Below are positions 22,063 to 31,560 of a DNA stretch of 64,000 nt, piece after piece (within the stretch, counting starts at the first letter, position 1; each line of letters opens with the position of its first letter). The stretch is from Erythrobacter sp. (GTDB taxonomy: Bacteria; Pseudomonadota; Alphaproteobacteria; Sphingomonadales; Sphingomonadaceae), in the NCBI GenBank assembly GCA_009993635.1, contig JAACTC010000007.1, positions 124,001-188,000 of the forward strand, given 5' to 3'. Under the pieces are notes generated by a model that saw only the letters and a list, made by a program, of their open reading frames with translations, had not been told where the DNA came from and searched no databases. A program made the translations under genes and the position numbers.

Positions 22063-24127
22063 ATGACCCTGCGCACCGCCCTAATCGTCAGCGGAGACAC
22101 CGAAAGCGCACAGCGGGCTGTCGGAGAGCTCAATGCCTCGATGGCGAAGGCCGAAGCGCAAGCCGAGGAAACGGGGCGCGAATGGACCAAGGCGTCGGTC
22201 GGTCTCGAACGGCTCGAGCGTGCACAAGAGCAGGCTGCGCGAGAAGGCATCTCGCTTAGCCAGGCACAGCAGCAGGCGGCCATGCAAGGGCGCGACTGGC
22301 GCGCCAGCATAGACCAGACGAGTGAGGCGTTGGTTCGCCAGCGCGCTCGGGGGCGAGAGAACGTCGTCTCACTCGGCGCTCAAAGGGCTGGGATGCAGCA
22401 GTTGGCATTCCAACTGGGTGATGTGGCGACAATGTTCTCAATGGGCGCGCGCCCTATGCAGATCTTCGCCAGCCAGGGCGGCCAGGTCGTCCAGGCAATC
22501 GGTCTCATGCGAGGCGGTGCAGGTGGCCTGATCGGCTTCCTCGGCGGGCCGTGGGGCATCGGGATCATGGCGGCGGTCACCGCGCTCACCCCTTTCATTT
22601 CAAAGCTGTTCGAAAGCGAAGATGCGATCGATGCGGTGGGCGAAAGCTTGCGCGGGATGGAGACCGACGCCGATCGCGCGGTGGCAGCTCTCCAGCGGCT
22701 CGACAGCCAGCGCCAGACCTCGCTCCAATCCGACATCGTGCTTGCCGAGTATGAGCTCACGAAACGGCGGGACAAGCTCAGCGAGCTGCAAGGTCGCCCC
22801 GAATTGCCGGAGGGCGGCGGGTTCGGCGACGAACGCTCGCGAGCACGTCGTGCTGCCATTGTGCGGCAACGCACTGAAGAAGAGCGGCAGCTCCAGTGGG
22901 ACATTGTCGAACTGCAGGGTCGCATAAATATCGGACGAAATGCGGTACGCCGCATGGAAGCCGCCGAAGCTGGAACTGATACCAATCGAACTTCGTCTTC
23001 CCGCGCTCCATCATCAGGTACATCTGGAGGACGTTCGGGCGGCGTCCGTTCATCTGCTCCTCGCCTGTCGGAAGAAGCGCGCGCTCGTAAAGCAGCGAAC
23101 GACAACACGCTCGAGTACATCGCCGGACTGCGCGAGGAGATTGAGGCGATCGGGCTCGACGAGAAGGCGCTGCGCCAGCTGGAGATCCAGCGCGCCAAGG
23201 AAAGTGCGGTCACCAGCGAGCAGGTCGCCACAATCGATGAGCTCAACCAGAAGCGCGAAAGGGCGATCGATCTGGAGGAGAGCCGCCAGCGCGCGAACAC
23301 GCTGCGCGACGAGACCGAGGATATCAACGGTTCGATCGCCGCGCTGGAACGGGAAGCCCAGGCAATCGGCCTGGTGGGCTGGGAACGCGAGCGGCTGCTG
23401 ATGGTGCTGGCCAACCAGGCACAGATGGATGCGCTGCTGGCCGATCTGGCGCGGGCAAAGGCCAGCGGTACGCAAGAGGAGGTCGCAGCGATCCGCGCGC
23501 AGATCGACGCGCTGCAGACGCGGAACTCCCTCGAAGTGCAGATGGGCGATGCAAGCGAGGTTCACCGCGCACAGAGCGAAGCCGCAGAGCGGACAGCCGG
23601 AAAGCTATCGCCATCTCGAACGATCGGCCGCCGGCGCGCTGGCCGAGATCACGCTTTATGGCGAAGATGCTTCGGATGTAATGAAGCGCCTCGCGCTGTC
23701 GATCGCGGATTCGGTGCTCCAGGCCAGCCTGCTGGGCGAAGGGCCGCTGGCAGGATTGTTCGGCGGTGGTGGCGCAGGCGGGCTTATCGGGGGATTGGTC
23801 AAATCGATCTTCGGCGGCGGCCGCGCGAGCGGTGGGCCGGTCTCGCCGGGCCAGTTCTACGCGGTCAACGAGCGGAGCACCGCGCCGGGGTTCTTCTTCC
23901 CCGTCGGCCCCGGCCGCATCGAGGCCCCTTCGAATGACAATCCAGCACGATCCGCAGGCAGCGCCAGCGCGTCCCCGATGTTCTTCGACATGCGCGGCGC
24001 GGTCATAACAGAGGATCTGCTGAAGCAGGTCAACGCGATCGCACAGAACACTGCCGGTGCGGCGGTGGCGCGATACGACCAGGCGCTGCCAGAACGGATC
24101 GAATCGCAGGTGGCGCGCTACCGATGA
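22063..24127 (+). CDS. tail tape measure protein, interrupted by an apparent frameshift
   Basis: ATG 22063 opens a frame matching phage tail length tape measure proteins: coiled coil, then GAQRAGMQQLAFQLGDVATM and a hydrophobic GGLIGFLGGPWGIGIMAAVT. It runs properly to about residue 510. Beyond 23,580-23,600 the continuation in that frame becomes Arg-rich nonsense to 23937. The frame shifted by +1 carries the expected C-terminus instead (LERSAAGALAEITLYGEDAS, then SIADSVLQASLLGEGPLAGL and a Gly-rich tail) to the TGA at 24127. One extra base near the CCGGAAAG at 23597-23604 would explain it. It is either an assembly error or a real inactivating mutation. Joined length would be about 688 residues. 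Confidence 0.8.
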
Positions 24128-24792
24128 TCTTCCAATGGCCTGCCAACCTCGTGCCTCAGGAGCTCGCGATCCTGCCACCAAGCAAGACCTCCGGGCTTTC
24201 CACGAGCCTGTCGGGCTTCACGCAGAGCGTCCCGGCGATCCGGCCGCCGTTCCGTATCAGGATGGAGTTCGGCAATCTCTTCGGCGCCGAGGTGCTTGCG
24301 TGGCGTTCGGCGATGGGCCTGTTCGAAGGGCGGACCAACATTGCGCGCATCCCGCTGTTCGACCTGTGGTTCCGCGCAAATGATCCGACGATTGGAGCGG
24401 GAGCGGTCACCCACTCGGATGGGTCGGCCTTTTCGGACGGTTCGCTCTACCTGCTCGACGATCTCGACGGGGTGACGGTGTCGGCCGTGCAGGGCCAGCG
24501 CAATATCACTGCCGACTTCGGCGACTATGGCGAGATCTTCCAGGCGGGGCTTTATCTGGGTCTCGGCGATCACACTTACCTCGCCACCGGGGTCTGGTGG
24601 GAAGGATCGGTCGCGACGATCCGCACCACGCCCACGATGCGCAAGACCTATGTCGACCAGCCGCTGAAGCTGCGCCCGTCGATGCGCGTGGGCCTGGTCG
24701 ATGACAATGCAGGCGAGCTGACGCTGAAAACGGGGCGCTACGGCGGGCCGAGCCTCGAGCTGGTGGAGAGGTTCGATGAGCCTCTTTCCTGA
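24124..24792 (+). CDS. minor tail protein (distal tail-like)
   Basis: 222 residues from ATG 24124, overlapping the tape measure stop. It is beta-rich, beginning MIFQWPANLVPQELAILPPS, with later NITADFGDYGEIFQAGLYLG. Proteins of this kind lie directly after the tape measure in siphovirus-tailed transposable phages and probably form the distal tail ring. No catalytic motif is seen. The frame runs 17 bases into the next gene. Confidence 0.65.
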   Translation: MIFQWPANLVPQELAILPPSKTSGLSTSLSGFTQSVPAIRPPFRIRMEFGNLFGAEVLAWRSAMGLFEGRTNIARIPLFDLWFRANDPTIGAGAVTHSDGSAFSDGSLYLLDDLDGVTVSAVQGQRNITADFGDYGEIFQAGLYLGLGDHTYLATGVWWEGSVATIRTTPTMRKTYVDQPLKLRPSMRVGLVDDNAGELTLKTGRYGGPSLELVERFDEPLS

Positions 24793-25384
24793 GACGATCC
24801 GGCACTACCTTGCTGGCGGCAAGGTCGAAGCGGCCACACTGGTCTCGATGCACTTCGCCAGCGAGACGTGGCGGTTGTGGGGCGGGTTCGATGAGCTGGA
24901 GACGCTGGACGAGGCGAAGTGGAAGGCGCTTGGCGAATTCGGATCGATCTCGGGCATCGAGCAGGCAACCAACGGCAGTGCACCCGAGGCCACGATGACG
25001 CTGTCGGGCGTTTCGCCGGAGGTCATCAAGCTCGCCCGCGACGATTTTGCGACCGAGGCCCGCGGGCGCCTGGTCAGGGTGTGGATCCAGTTCTTCGGCG
25101 TCGACGATGAAGCGGACCCTGACAACCAGCGGTGCCTCGACAACCCTTACCCGATCTGGGCGGGGCGCATGCTGCGACCCGGCTTCACCTTCGATCGCGG
25201 CGAAGACGAGGCTCCGGACGAGGCGACTGTAAGCGTGACGCTGGAGAGCCTGTTCGTCGCGCGCAGCCGGCCCAATTTCGCGCTCTACACCGATAGCGAC
25301 CAGCAGGCCCGCTTCCCGGGGGACAAGGGCTTCCAGTTCGTGCCCAGCTTGCGAAACAAGGTGCTGACATGGCCGGACTACTGA
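24776..25384 (+). CDS. tail-tip/hub-associated protein
   Basis: 202 residues from ATG 24776, inside the previous gene's end. The protein starts MSLFPETIRHYLAGGKVEAA and contains VRVWIQFFGVDDEADPDNQR and FDRGEDEAPDEATVSVTLES. The profile and position recall the BR0599/DUF2163-like tail-tip proteins of gene-transfer-agent and siphovirus tails, which bridge distal tail and hub. The family match is tentative. Confidence 0.6.
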   Translation: MSLFPETIRHYLAGGKVEAATLVSMHFASETWRLWGGFDELETLDEAKWKALGEFGSISGIEQATNGSAPEATMTLSGVSPEVIKLARDDFATEARGRLVRVWIQFFGVDDEADPDNQRCLDNPYPIWAGRMLRPGFTFDRGEDEAPDEATVSVTLESLFVARSRPNFALYTDSDQQARFPGDKGFQFVPSLRNKVLTWPDY

Positions 25385-25809
25385 TCGAGCCGATCCCGGT
25401 CGAGCGGACGCTCTCAGCCACGCTTCAGCGGTGGGCGGGCGAGCCTTTTCGGCTGCGGCATGCAAACTGCGCGTTCTCGGTGCTGGATTACGTCGAGGCG
25501 GTGGGCGGATGCCGTGCCGAACCCGATCCTCGCGCCCAATTCAATCCTGCGGCCGTCGTGCGGGCGAAGGGAACGCTCGAAGCGGCCTGCCGCGACGTGA
25601 TGCGCGGCCTTGCCTGGTCGATCGTCGACGACGAGGCGCGCGGCGATGTCGGCCTGGTCGAGCTGCCCGATGGGCTGACAGCCTGCATCTGCGTGGCATC
25701 TCAGGTCGGCGACTCGCTGCCCACCTGGGTGGCGCGCGCGCCGCGCGGGTTCGTGCAACACCCTGCGAAGGCCGCACTCGCCTGGAGGTCGCCATGCCGC
25801 CGGCACTGA
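25369..25809 (+). CDS. DUF6950-like tail assembly protein
   Basis: 146 residues from ATG 25369. The opening TLQRWAGEPFRLRHANCAFS, then VLDYVEAVGGCR, resembles the DUF6950 family, whose 'W-x-x-x-P-F-x-W-G-x-x-D-C' motif is related to NlpC/P60 tail peptidases. Here the usual Asp before Cys is Asn (ANCAF), so peptidase activity is doubtful. It lies between tail-tip and hub genes, where such proteins help assembly of the tip. Confidence 0.65.
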   Translation: MAGLLIEPIPVERTLSATLQRWAGEPFRLRHANCAFSVLDYVEAVGGCRAEPDPRAQFNPAAVVRAKGTLEAACRDVMRGLAWSIVDDEARGDVGLVELPDGLTACICVASQVGDSLPTWVARAPRGFVQHPAKAALAWRSPCRRH

Positions 25810-27911
25810 CCCTTGCAACATCAATCCTCGCCGCCGTCGGCGCGAGCGCCACCGCCGGCGTGGTGGGGGCCTATGTGTTGGCGGCTGCGATCACTGTCGG
25901 TTTTTCGCTGGGGACCAACGCGCTGATTAATGCCGTGTTCGGCCCCTCGCATCCCGCGCCCAGCGATGGCCAGATCGTGACGAAGGAGAGCGTCGGTTCG
26001 CGCTTTCGCCACTACGGCATCATCCACACCAGCGGGCAGGAGACGTTCAAGGAGAGCCGAGATGGCATCCTTGCGCAGGTGCTGACGCTGGGCACCGGGC
26101 AAGAGCACGACGTGATCCAGCACCGGATCGACGACAAGCCGGTGACGCTGGACGCTGGCGGCTTCGTTACCCAGACCAGCTTCCACGGCGCGGTGAGCGT
26201 CCACACCCGATCGGGTTCGGACGACCAACTGGCGATCGGCGAGCTCACCACGGTGTTTCCGGAGTGGACCGCGGACCACCGGCAACGCGGCTGCGCGCAC
26301 GTCGCGATCATTTCCCGCCCCGTCGATGCAGAGGACTTCAGCGAGGTCTATAACGGCCGCGAGCCAGCCTACACGCAGGTTCGCAAGGCGGTCGGCGTCT
26401 ACGATCCGCGCAAGGACGACACGGCCCTGATCGGAACCGATGAAGCGGGCGATCCGGTTTATGGCGCGGGCGCAGTGCGTCTCGACAATCCGTCGACGTG
26501 GCCGTGGAGCGACAACTGGGCGCTGGTGACCGCCGACTACTTCGCCCACCCGGACGGCTTTGGTGGCGGCTTCGACCAGGTGAACTGGGCCAACATCGCG
26601 CAAGAAGCCGACGTGTGCGACCAGACGCTCACCACCGCCTCGGCCGAGACGATCGCGCGCTGGCGCCTTTGGGTTCGCTACAGCCTGGCACGGGAGAAGC
26701 GGGCGGACATCCTCGCCGCGATGCTCAAATGCGGCGACGGCTTTGCGTGGCAGGATGCCGAGGGCAAGTTCAACCTGATGTGCGGCCGCTGGATCGAGCC
26801 CGACCTCGTCATCACCGACGACCACATCATCTCCCTGTCCGCAGCCCAGGGGCCCGAGGCCTTTCAGGCGACGCGCGCGGTCAAGGTGCTCTACACCGAA
26901 GCCGCAGCCGGATACCGCGAGCAGGAGAGCTCGACGATCGGCTCGCTCGAGGCGGATGACGATGGCGAGCCGCAACAGGTCGAAGCCTTCTACGCCCCAC
27001 ACCACAACCAGGCGACGCGGATCGGCAAGCTCGTGCTGGCGGAACTCGACCCGGATCGGTGGCGGGTTAAGGCAGTGCTCAACCTGCTTGGCCTCGACAC
27101 GCTGGGCCGCCGGTTCGCACGTTTCGAGAGCAAAAAGCTGGGCCTCGCCTTCTGGGTCAAGCTGGGCGCGCCGCGACTGGACCTCGTCAACCTGCTGGTC
27201 GAGGTCGGGATGACGCAGGTCGAACCGGGTGACTGGGATTTCGATGCGGAGACCGAGGAAGGTACGCCTCCGATCGCCGATGGCGGCGCGGGCAGAACCC
27301 CGTCGATCGAGGATATCGAGAATTTGGTGCTTACAGCCGTGTCGATCGGCCTAGGTGAAACGACCGGCGTGGCCATCACCGCAGCGTGGGATGCGACGGT
27401 GCGCGTCGGTCTGCTGTTCGATGCTGAGTACCGGGCAACAGGGAGCGAGACCTGGCTCCCGATGACGACCGATCGCGCGGGTGGCTTCGCGTATGCACAA
27501 AGCGGCCCCGTCACCAGCGGAATTGAGTACGAAGTGAGGGTTCGTGCAGTTTCGATTGCGGGCCGACCGGGTGCGTGGAGCGAGATCGAGACGATCACGC
27601 CAGTCGCAGAAGCGACGCTGGACGCCCCGACCTCGCTCTCGGCACTCGGGGGTGCGGGCTCGGCCGATATTTCCTTCTCGATGCCGAGCAGCTCGGCGGT
27701 CGATCACGTCAAGCTGTTCGGCAATGACAGCGACGACTTCGGCACCGCGACGCAGGTCGGTTCGGACATCGAGGCGGCACCAGGCGCGACCGTGACCCGC
27801 GAGGAGAGCGGGCTCTCGGCCGGGACGCGATTTTACTGGGCAAGAGCCTTCGACAACGAGGGGAACGGGGCGGCGTCGATCGCCGGGCCGGTCTCCGCAA
27901 CGATCACTTAG
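25794..27911 (+). CDS. tail-tip hub/host-specificity protein with FN3-like domains
   Basis: 705 residues from ATG 25794, behind CTGGAGGTC; the open frame extending upstream to 25431 belongs to other genes. The N-terminus has a hydrophobic Ala/Val-rich segment (about residues 5-45). A large central region includes the CDQTLTTASAETIARWRLWV block typical of central tail hub proteins. The last 200 residues hold two fibronectin type III-like repeats (EYRATGSETWLPMTTD, then YEVRVRAVSIAG; second repeat FYWARAFDNEGN). It probably makes first contact with the host together with the following fibre. Confidence 0.8.
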   Translation: MPPALTLATSILAAVGASATAGVVGAYVLAAAITVGFSLGTNALINAVFGPSHPAPSDGQIVTKESVGSRFRHYGIIHTSGQETFKESRDGILAQVLTLGTGQEHDVIQHRIDDKPVTLDAGGFVTQTSFHGAVSVHTRSGSDDQLAIGELTTVFPEWTADHRQRGCAHVAIISRPVDAEDFSEVYNGREPAYTQVRKAVGVYDPRKDDTALIGTDEAGDPVYGAGAVRLDNPSTWPWSDNWALVTADYFAHPDGFGGGFDQVNWANIAQEADVCDQTLTTASAETIARWRLWVRYSLAREKRADILAAMLKCGDGFAWQDAEGKFNLMCGRWIEPDLVITDDHIISLSAAQGPEAFQATRAVKVLYTEAAAGYREQESSTIGSLEADDDGEPQQVEAFYAPHHNQATRIGKLVLAELDPDRWRVKAVLNLLGLDTLGRRFARFESKKLGLAFWVKLGAPRLDLVNLLVEVGMTQVEPGDWDFDAETEEGTPPIADGGAGRTPSIEDIENLVLTAVSIGLGETTGVAITAAWDATVRVGLLFDAEYRATGSETWLPMTTDRAGGFAYAQSGPVTSGIEYEVRVRAVSIAGRPGAWSEIETITPVAEATLDAPTSLSALGGAGSADISFSMPSSSAVDHVKLFGNDSDDFGTATQVGSDIEAAPGATVTREESGLSAGTRFYWARAFDNEGNGAASIAGPVSATIT

Positions 27912-27921
27912 GAGCAAGACG

Positions 27922-29790
27922 ATGGGCGCGATCGCCGACAAGTTCAACGAGGTCTACCGGTCCCACAACACCGAGGGGGTGGCATCGAGCGGCCCCTACT
28001 CGCCGACCAAGCCGGAGATCCGAGCGATCGGTCCGATCATCGAGAGCGCGATCGCCAATGCGGGCCTCGGCGCGCTGGTCGAGGTGATCTACGCGACCAA
28101 GTCTGAGCTCGACGGCGATCTGGCGCACGATGCCGACACGGTTGCCCTGGTCTATGACGACAGCACCGCTGCGAACAACGACCTGTACGTGAAGGTCGGC
28201 TCGAGCGGGGCTGGCAGCTGGACCAACACCGGGGCGTTCGGATCGGCCATCGACGTGCGCGCCGGTCCCTACGCCGATGCGGCCGCTGTGAGTGAAGCCA
28301 GCGCCGGAGTTTTTGCCACGACCGCGCTCGATGCCGAGGCGGGCGCCCGCGCCGCATTCAACCCCTTCCCGGACACAGCTACTGGTTTGGCAGCGACCTC
28401 TCCGGGCGACTATTTCAATGTGTTCGGCGAAGATGACGTGCTGGTCGAAATCTACCGCAATGTGACGGGCAGCGCTGTCTTGCAGAAGCGCGTGTTTCAG
28501 GAAATGGATATTCGCCTGTTCGGCGCAGCCCCCGGCGCGCTCGACAACTCGGCGGCGATCAACGCAGCCATGGCGGCTGCGCTGCGGGTGATCATCCCAG
28601 CAGGCGCTTTTGGCTGCGCAGCCGACGTGCTCAAGGCCCAGATCGAAGGGCAAATCATCGACGGCCCTGGCATCATCGGGATGAACAGCGGCGAGACGGG
28701 TGTGCTCTTCGACAGTAACGACAAGACCGTACACATCGGCGCGGTCGGCTTCACGGCTAACGATACCGGGGCGAAGAACGACGTCGCTTCGCCCACTGCG
28801 GATCGTAGCGCCTTGCTGCTCGACATGGACAAGGCGAGCACGCTCCGCGGTACGATGATCATGAATTTCGCGAACCGCGCGATCCTGCCGAGAAACGAGA
28901 CGCCGAGCCGCCTCACCACCTTGAGCGCGAGCGATGTGATCGTCTTCAACTGTTGGAAAGGCTACGATCTCGGGGTCCAGGCGGCCGAATACACGACCTG
29001 GGACAACTGCCGAGCTCGCGGCTGCCGCGAAGGGGTGGATATTGCCTCAGGCAACATCACTTGGACCGGAGGCTCGGTCAACGACAATTACGACTGCCTT
29101 CTGATCACCGGAACCGACGTGCCGAACAATGGTCACAGCACCGTCACCGGTGTGCTGGTCAACCATGCGGACAATGCGCTGGTCGCCGTGCGCGACGTCG
29201 ACCTGGGCGTATTGATCACAAACTGTCAGATGTTCGACGGCAAGATTGTGGTTCAGCGGTCGAAGGGCGTGGCCATCCGATCCAACATCATCGATGCGAC
29301 GGCCTGGATATTCGCAGGCATCTCGGCCGAGGAGCCCGGCACCAATTTCGTCGAAGATAACACGATCATCGATGCTTACGCCAACACCGTATCGACCAAC
29401 GATGGCGGCGTGTTGAGCGACACAAGGTTCAGGCGAAACTACCGGCCCGATGGAATGCTGTTCTTCCAGAACGATGTGCCGGAGATCGCGCAGACCGTTT
29501 ATGTCGAGGGGGATACCCCCCTTGTCCGGTGGTGGGAAAATGGCGCCTACGGGACAGCCGGGTTCGATTGGACCACAAACGGCGCGGCCGGCAACCTGCG
29601 GCTGTTCGGCGTCAACAGCGGAGCGCGCGAAACGACGTCGATCATTACTGTCAACCGCCTCACCAACAAGGTCAGCCAGATGCAGGCCGAATTTCCCAGC
29701 TACGCCGATGATGCCGCTGCGGCGGCGGGAGGCATTCCGGTGGGCGGGATCTACTCGGCCAGCGGCGCGCTAAGGCAGCGCGTCTCGTGA
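27922..29790 (+). CDS. beta-helix tail fibre/tailspike
   Basis: 622 residues. The first 60 residues would attach to the hub. The middle (about 195-480) shows repeated short strands with Asn/Asp turns (RNETPSRLTTLSASDVIVFN, ITWTGGSVNDNYDCLLITG, AIRSNIIDATAWIFAG) of a pectate-lyase-like right-handed beta-helix. The end AGGIPVGGIYSASGALRQRV is a short motif recurring at the C-termini of phage fibres. The likely ligand is a surface polysaccharide. It is the last phage gene; no DNA modification or cargo gene follows. Confidence 0.8.
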   Translation: MGAIADKFNEVYRSHNTEGVASSGPYSPTKPEIRAIGPIIESAIANAGLGALVEVIYATKSELDGDLAHDADTVALVYDDSTAANNDLYVKVGSSGAGSWTNTGAFGSAIDVRAGPYADAAAVSEASAGVFATTALDAEAGARAAFNPFPDTATGLAATSPGDYFNVFGEDDVLVEIYRNVTGSAVLQKRVFQEMDIRLFGAAPGALDNSAAINAAMAAALRVIIPAGAFGCAADVLKAQIEGQIIDGPGIIGMNSGETGVLFDSNDKTVHIGAVGFTANDTGAKNDVASPTADRSALLLDMDKASTLRGTMIMNFANRAILPRNETPSRLTTLSASDVIVFNCWKGYDLGVQAAEYTTWDNCRARGCREGVDIASGNITWTGGSVNDNYDCLLITGTDVPNNGHSTVTGVLVNHADNALVAVRDVDLGVLITNCQMFDGKIVVQRSKGVAIRSNIIDATAWIFAGISAEEPGTNFVEDNTIIDAYANTVSTNDGGVLSDTRFRRNYRPDGMLFFQNDVPEIAQTVYVEGDTPLVRWWENGAYGTAGFDWTTNGAAGNLRLFGVNSGARETTSIITVNRLTNKVSQMQAEFPSYADDAAAAAGGIPVGGIYSASGALRQRVS

Positions 29791-30122
29791 CCTGACACCC
29801 GACACTGCTCGCCCTGATCGTGTGCGACGCACGAAATGATCAGCGGGAGGGCCATCAGAAGGTCCTTTCGCGACCGAGCGCGGCGTTCGCGAAGAAGTTT
29901 GAGGGGTAGTTGAGGATCCATCGGGCCGACGAATTCTTCATCGACACAGGCGCCGACGCGGAGAAGATGAAGCGGGACGCCAGCCCTTCTGAGCGGCATC
30001 TCAAGACCGGTTAAACGGCTACTCACAGGCGGTTAAATTGATCTCGCAAAGGGAGCAAAGTGCTCTAGGTGATCTTGTCATAGACTCCAGAAGCTTTTGT
30101 CCGGCTACATCGGAAATGGGAA
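29791..30122. other. intergenic region with prophage right end
   Basis: 332 bases without a convincing gene. A 35-codon TTG frame (29909-30016, ending ERHLKTG) follows GAGGGG but is too weak to call. The right part contains two CGGTTAAA repeats and probably the phage-host junction. Bases after about 30050 would be host DNA leading to tRNA-Lys. Confidence 0.5.
30008..30037 (-). repeat. CGGTTAAA direct repeat pair, candidate transposase end sites
   Basis: CGGTTAAA occurs at 30008-30015 and 30030-30037, exactly 22 bases apart, two helical turns and the unit length of Mu A end sites. Read inward from the right they give TTTAACCG preceded by TGCGAGATCAA, where TG would be the phage terminus at 30048-30047. 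The 5-base duplication cannot be checked because the left end is not in the window. Confidence 0.45.
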
Positions 30123-30698
<576 letters not shown>

Positions 30699-30699
30699 A

Positions 30700-31551
30700 T
30701 CAGACGTCCTCAGCGAGCCTGGCGTACAGCTCTGGCCGACGGTCGCGGAAGAAGCCCATCCCGGCGCGGTGCCTGGCCGCGGTATCGAGGTCCAACGTCG
30801 CGACCAGCACGCCGTCTTCCTCGCGCCCGAATTCGACCAGCTTGTCGCCCCACTCGTTGGTAATGAAGCTGTGGCCGTAGAAGGTCTGGCCGTCCTCCGT
30901 CCCGATCCGGTTCGAAGCGATCACCGGCATGCAGTTCGACACCGAATGCCCCTGCATCGCGCGCTGCCACATGCGGCTGGTATCGAAGCTGGCGTCATAG
31001 GGCTCGGAGCCGATCGCGGTGGGGTAGAACAGCAGTTCCGCCCCCATCAGCGCCATCGCCCGCGCGGTTTCGGGATACCACTGGTCCCAGCACACGCCCA
31101 CGCCGATCCGCGTGCCGAAAACGTCCCACACCTTGAACCCGGTATTGCCGGGACGGAAATAGTACTTCTCTTCGTAGCCCGGCCCGTCGGGAATGTGGCT
31201 CTTGCGATAGACGCCCATGATCTCCCCATCTGCATCGATCATCGCGAGCGAATTGTAGTGGTGCGGCCCGTCCTTCTCGAAGAAACTCGTCGGGATCGCC
31301 ACGCCCAGCTTCTTCGCCAGCTTGGCCATCGCGCGCACGTTGGGATGCTCGGCGGTGGGCGCGGCGCGGGCGAACAGCGCCTCGTCCTCGTGCTTGCAGA
31401 AATACGGCCCGTCGAACAGCTCGGGCGGCAGGATCACCTGCGCGCCGCGTGAGGCCGCCTCCTCTACCAGCGAGGATACAGCCTCGATATTCTCTGCCTC
31501 GTCCTTGGCTCCCAGCTCGAGCTGGAGCGCGGCTACGGTAATCTCACGCAT
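30700..31551 (-). CDS. aguB: N-carbamoylputrescine amidase (nitrilase superfamily)
   Basis: 283 residues, usual for AguB, which hydrolyses N-carbamoylputrescine to putrescine, CO2 and ammonia in the agmatine route. The Glu-Lys-Cys triad is visible in LPPELFDGPYF, YRKSHIPDGPGY and GVCWDQWYPE. The GPYF and SHIPDGPGYEEKYYF segments are typical of the AguB branch of carbon-nitrogen hydrolases. It follows the SIMPL gene by 9 bases and precedes folK by 1 base, suggesting one transcript. No agmatine deiminase gene is in the window. Confidence 0.88.
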   Translation of the reverse strand: MREITVAALQLELGAKDEAENIEAVSSLVEEAASRGAQVILPPELFDGPYFCKHEDEALFARAAPTAEHPNVRAMAKLAKKLGVAIPTSFFEKDGPHHYNSLAMIDADGEIMGVYRKSHIPDGPGYEEKYYFRPGNTGFKVWDVFGTRIGVGVCWDQWYPETARAMALMGAELLFYPTAIGSEPYDASFDTSRMWQRAMQGHSVSNCMPVIASNRIGTEDGQTFYGHSFITNEWGDKLVEFGREEDGVLVATLDLDTAARHRAGMGFFRDRRPELYARLAEDV

Positions 31552-31560
31552 GGGCGGCGG

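Larger units (their letters stand above)
1..30048. mobile_element. Mu-like transposable prophage (left end outside window)
   Basis: About 40 co-oriented genes follow Mu order for the early and head modules: DDE transposase, MuB-type ATPase, GemA, Mor/C activator, lysis genes, DUF2730, DUF3486, large terminase, portal, gpF, gpG, protease I, gpT, DUF1320. The tail module is siphovirus-like, with tube, frameshifted chaperone, tape measure, tip and fibre. There is no tyrosine integrase, which fits replicative transposition. The left boundary, and any repressor gene, lie before base 1. The right boundary is inferred from a pair of CGGTTAAA repeats 22 bases apart at 30008-30037, followed by a CA dinucleotide at 30047-30048. 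The true end could lie anywhere between 29791 and the tRNA at 30123. Confidence 0.85.

Noticed and set aside
29751-30026. A 91-codon minus-strand frame at the phage right end
   Set aside because: No start signal, no domain, and it overlaps the fibre gene's end.
1-30048. Site-specific integration into tRNA-Lys
   Set aside because: The tRNA is complete, no tyrosine or serine integrase is present and the phage carries a DDE transposase; closeness to the tRNA is probably chance.
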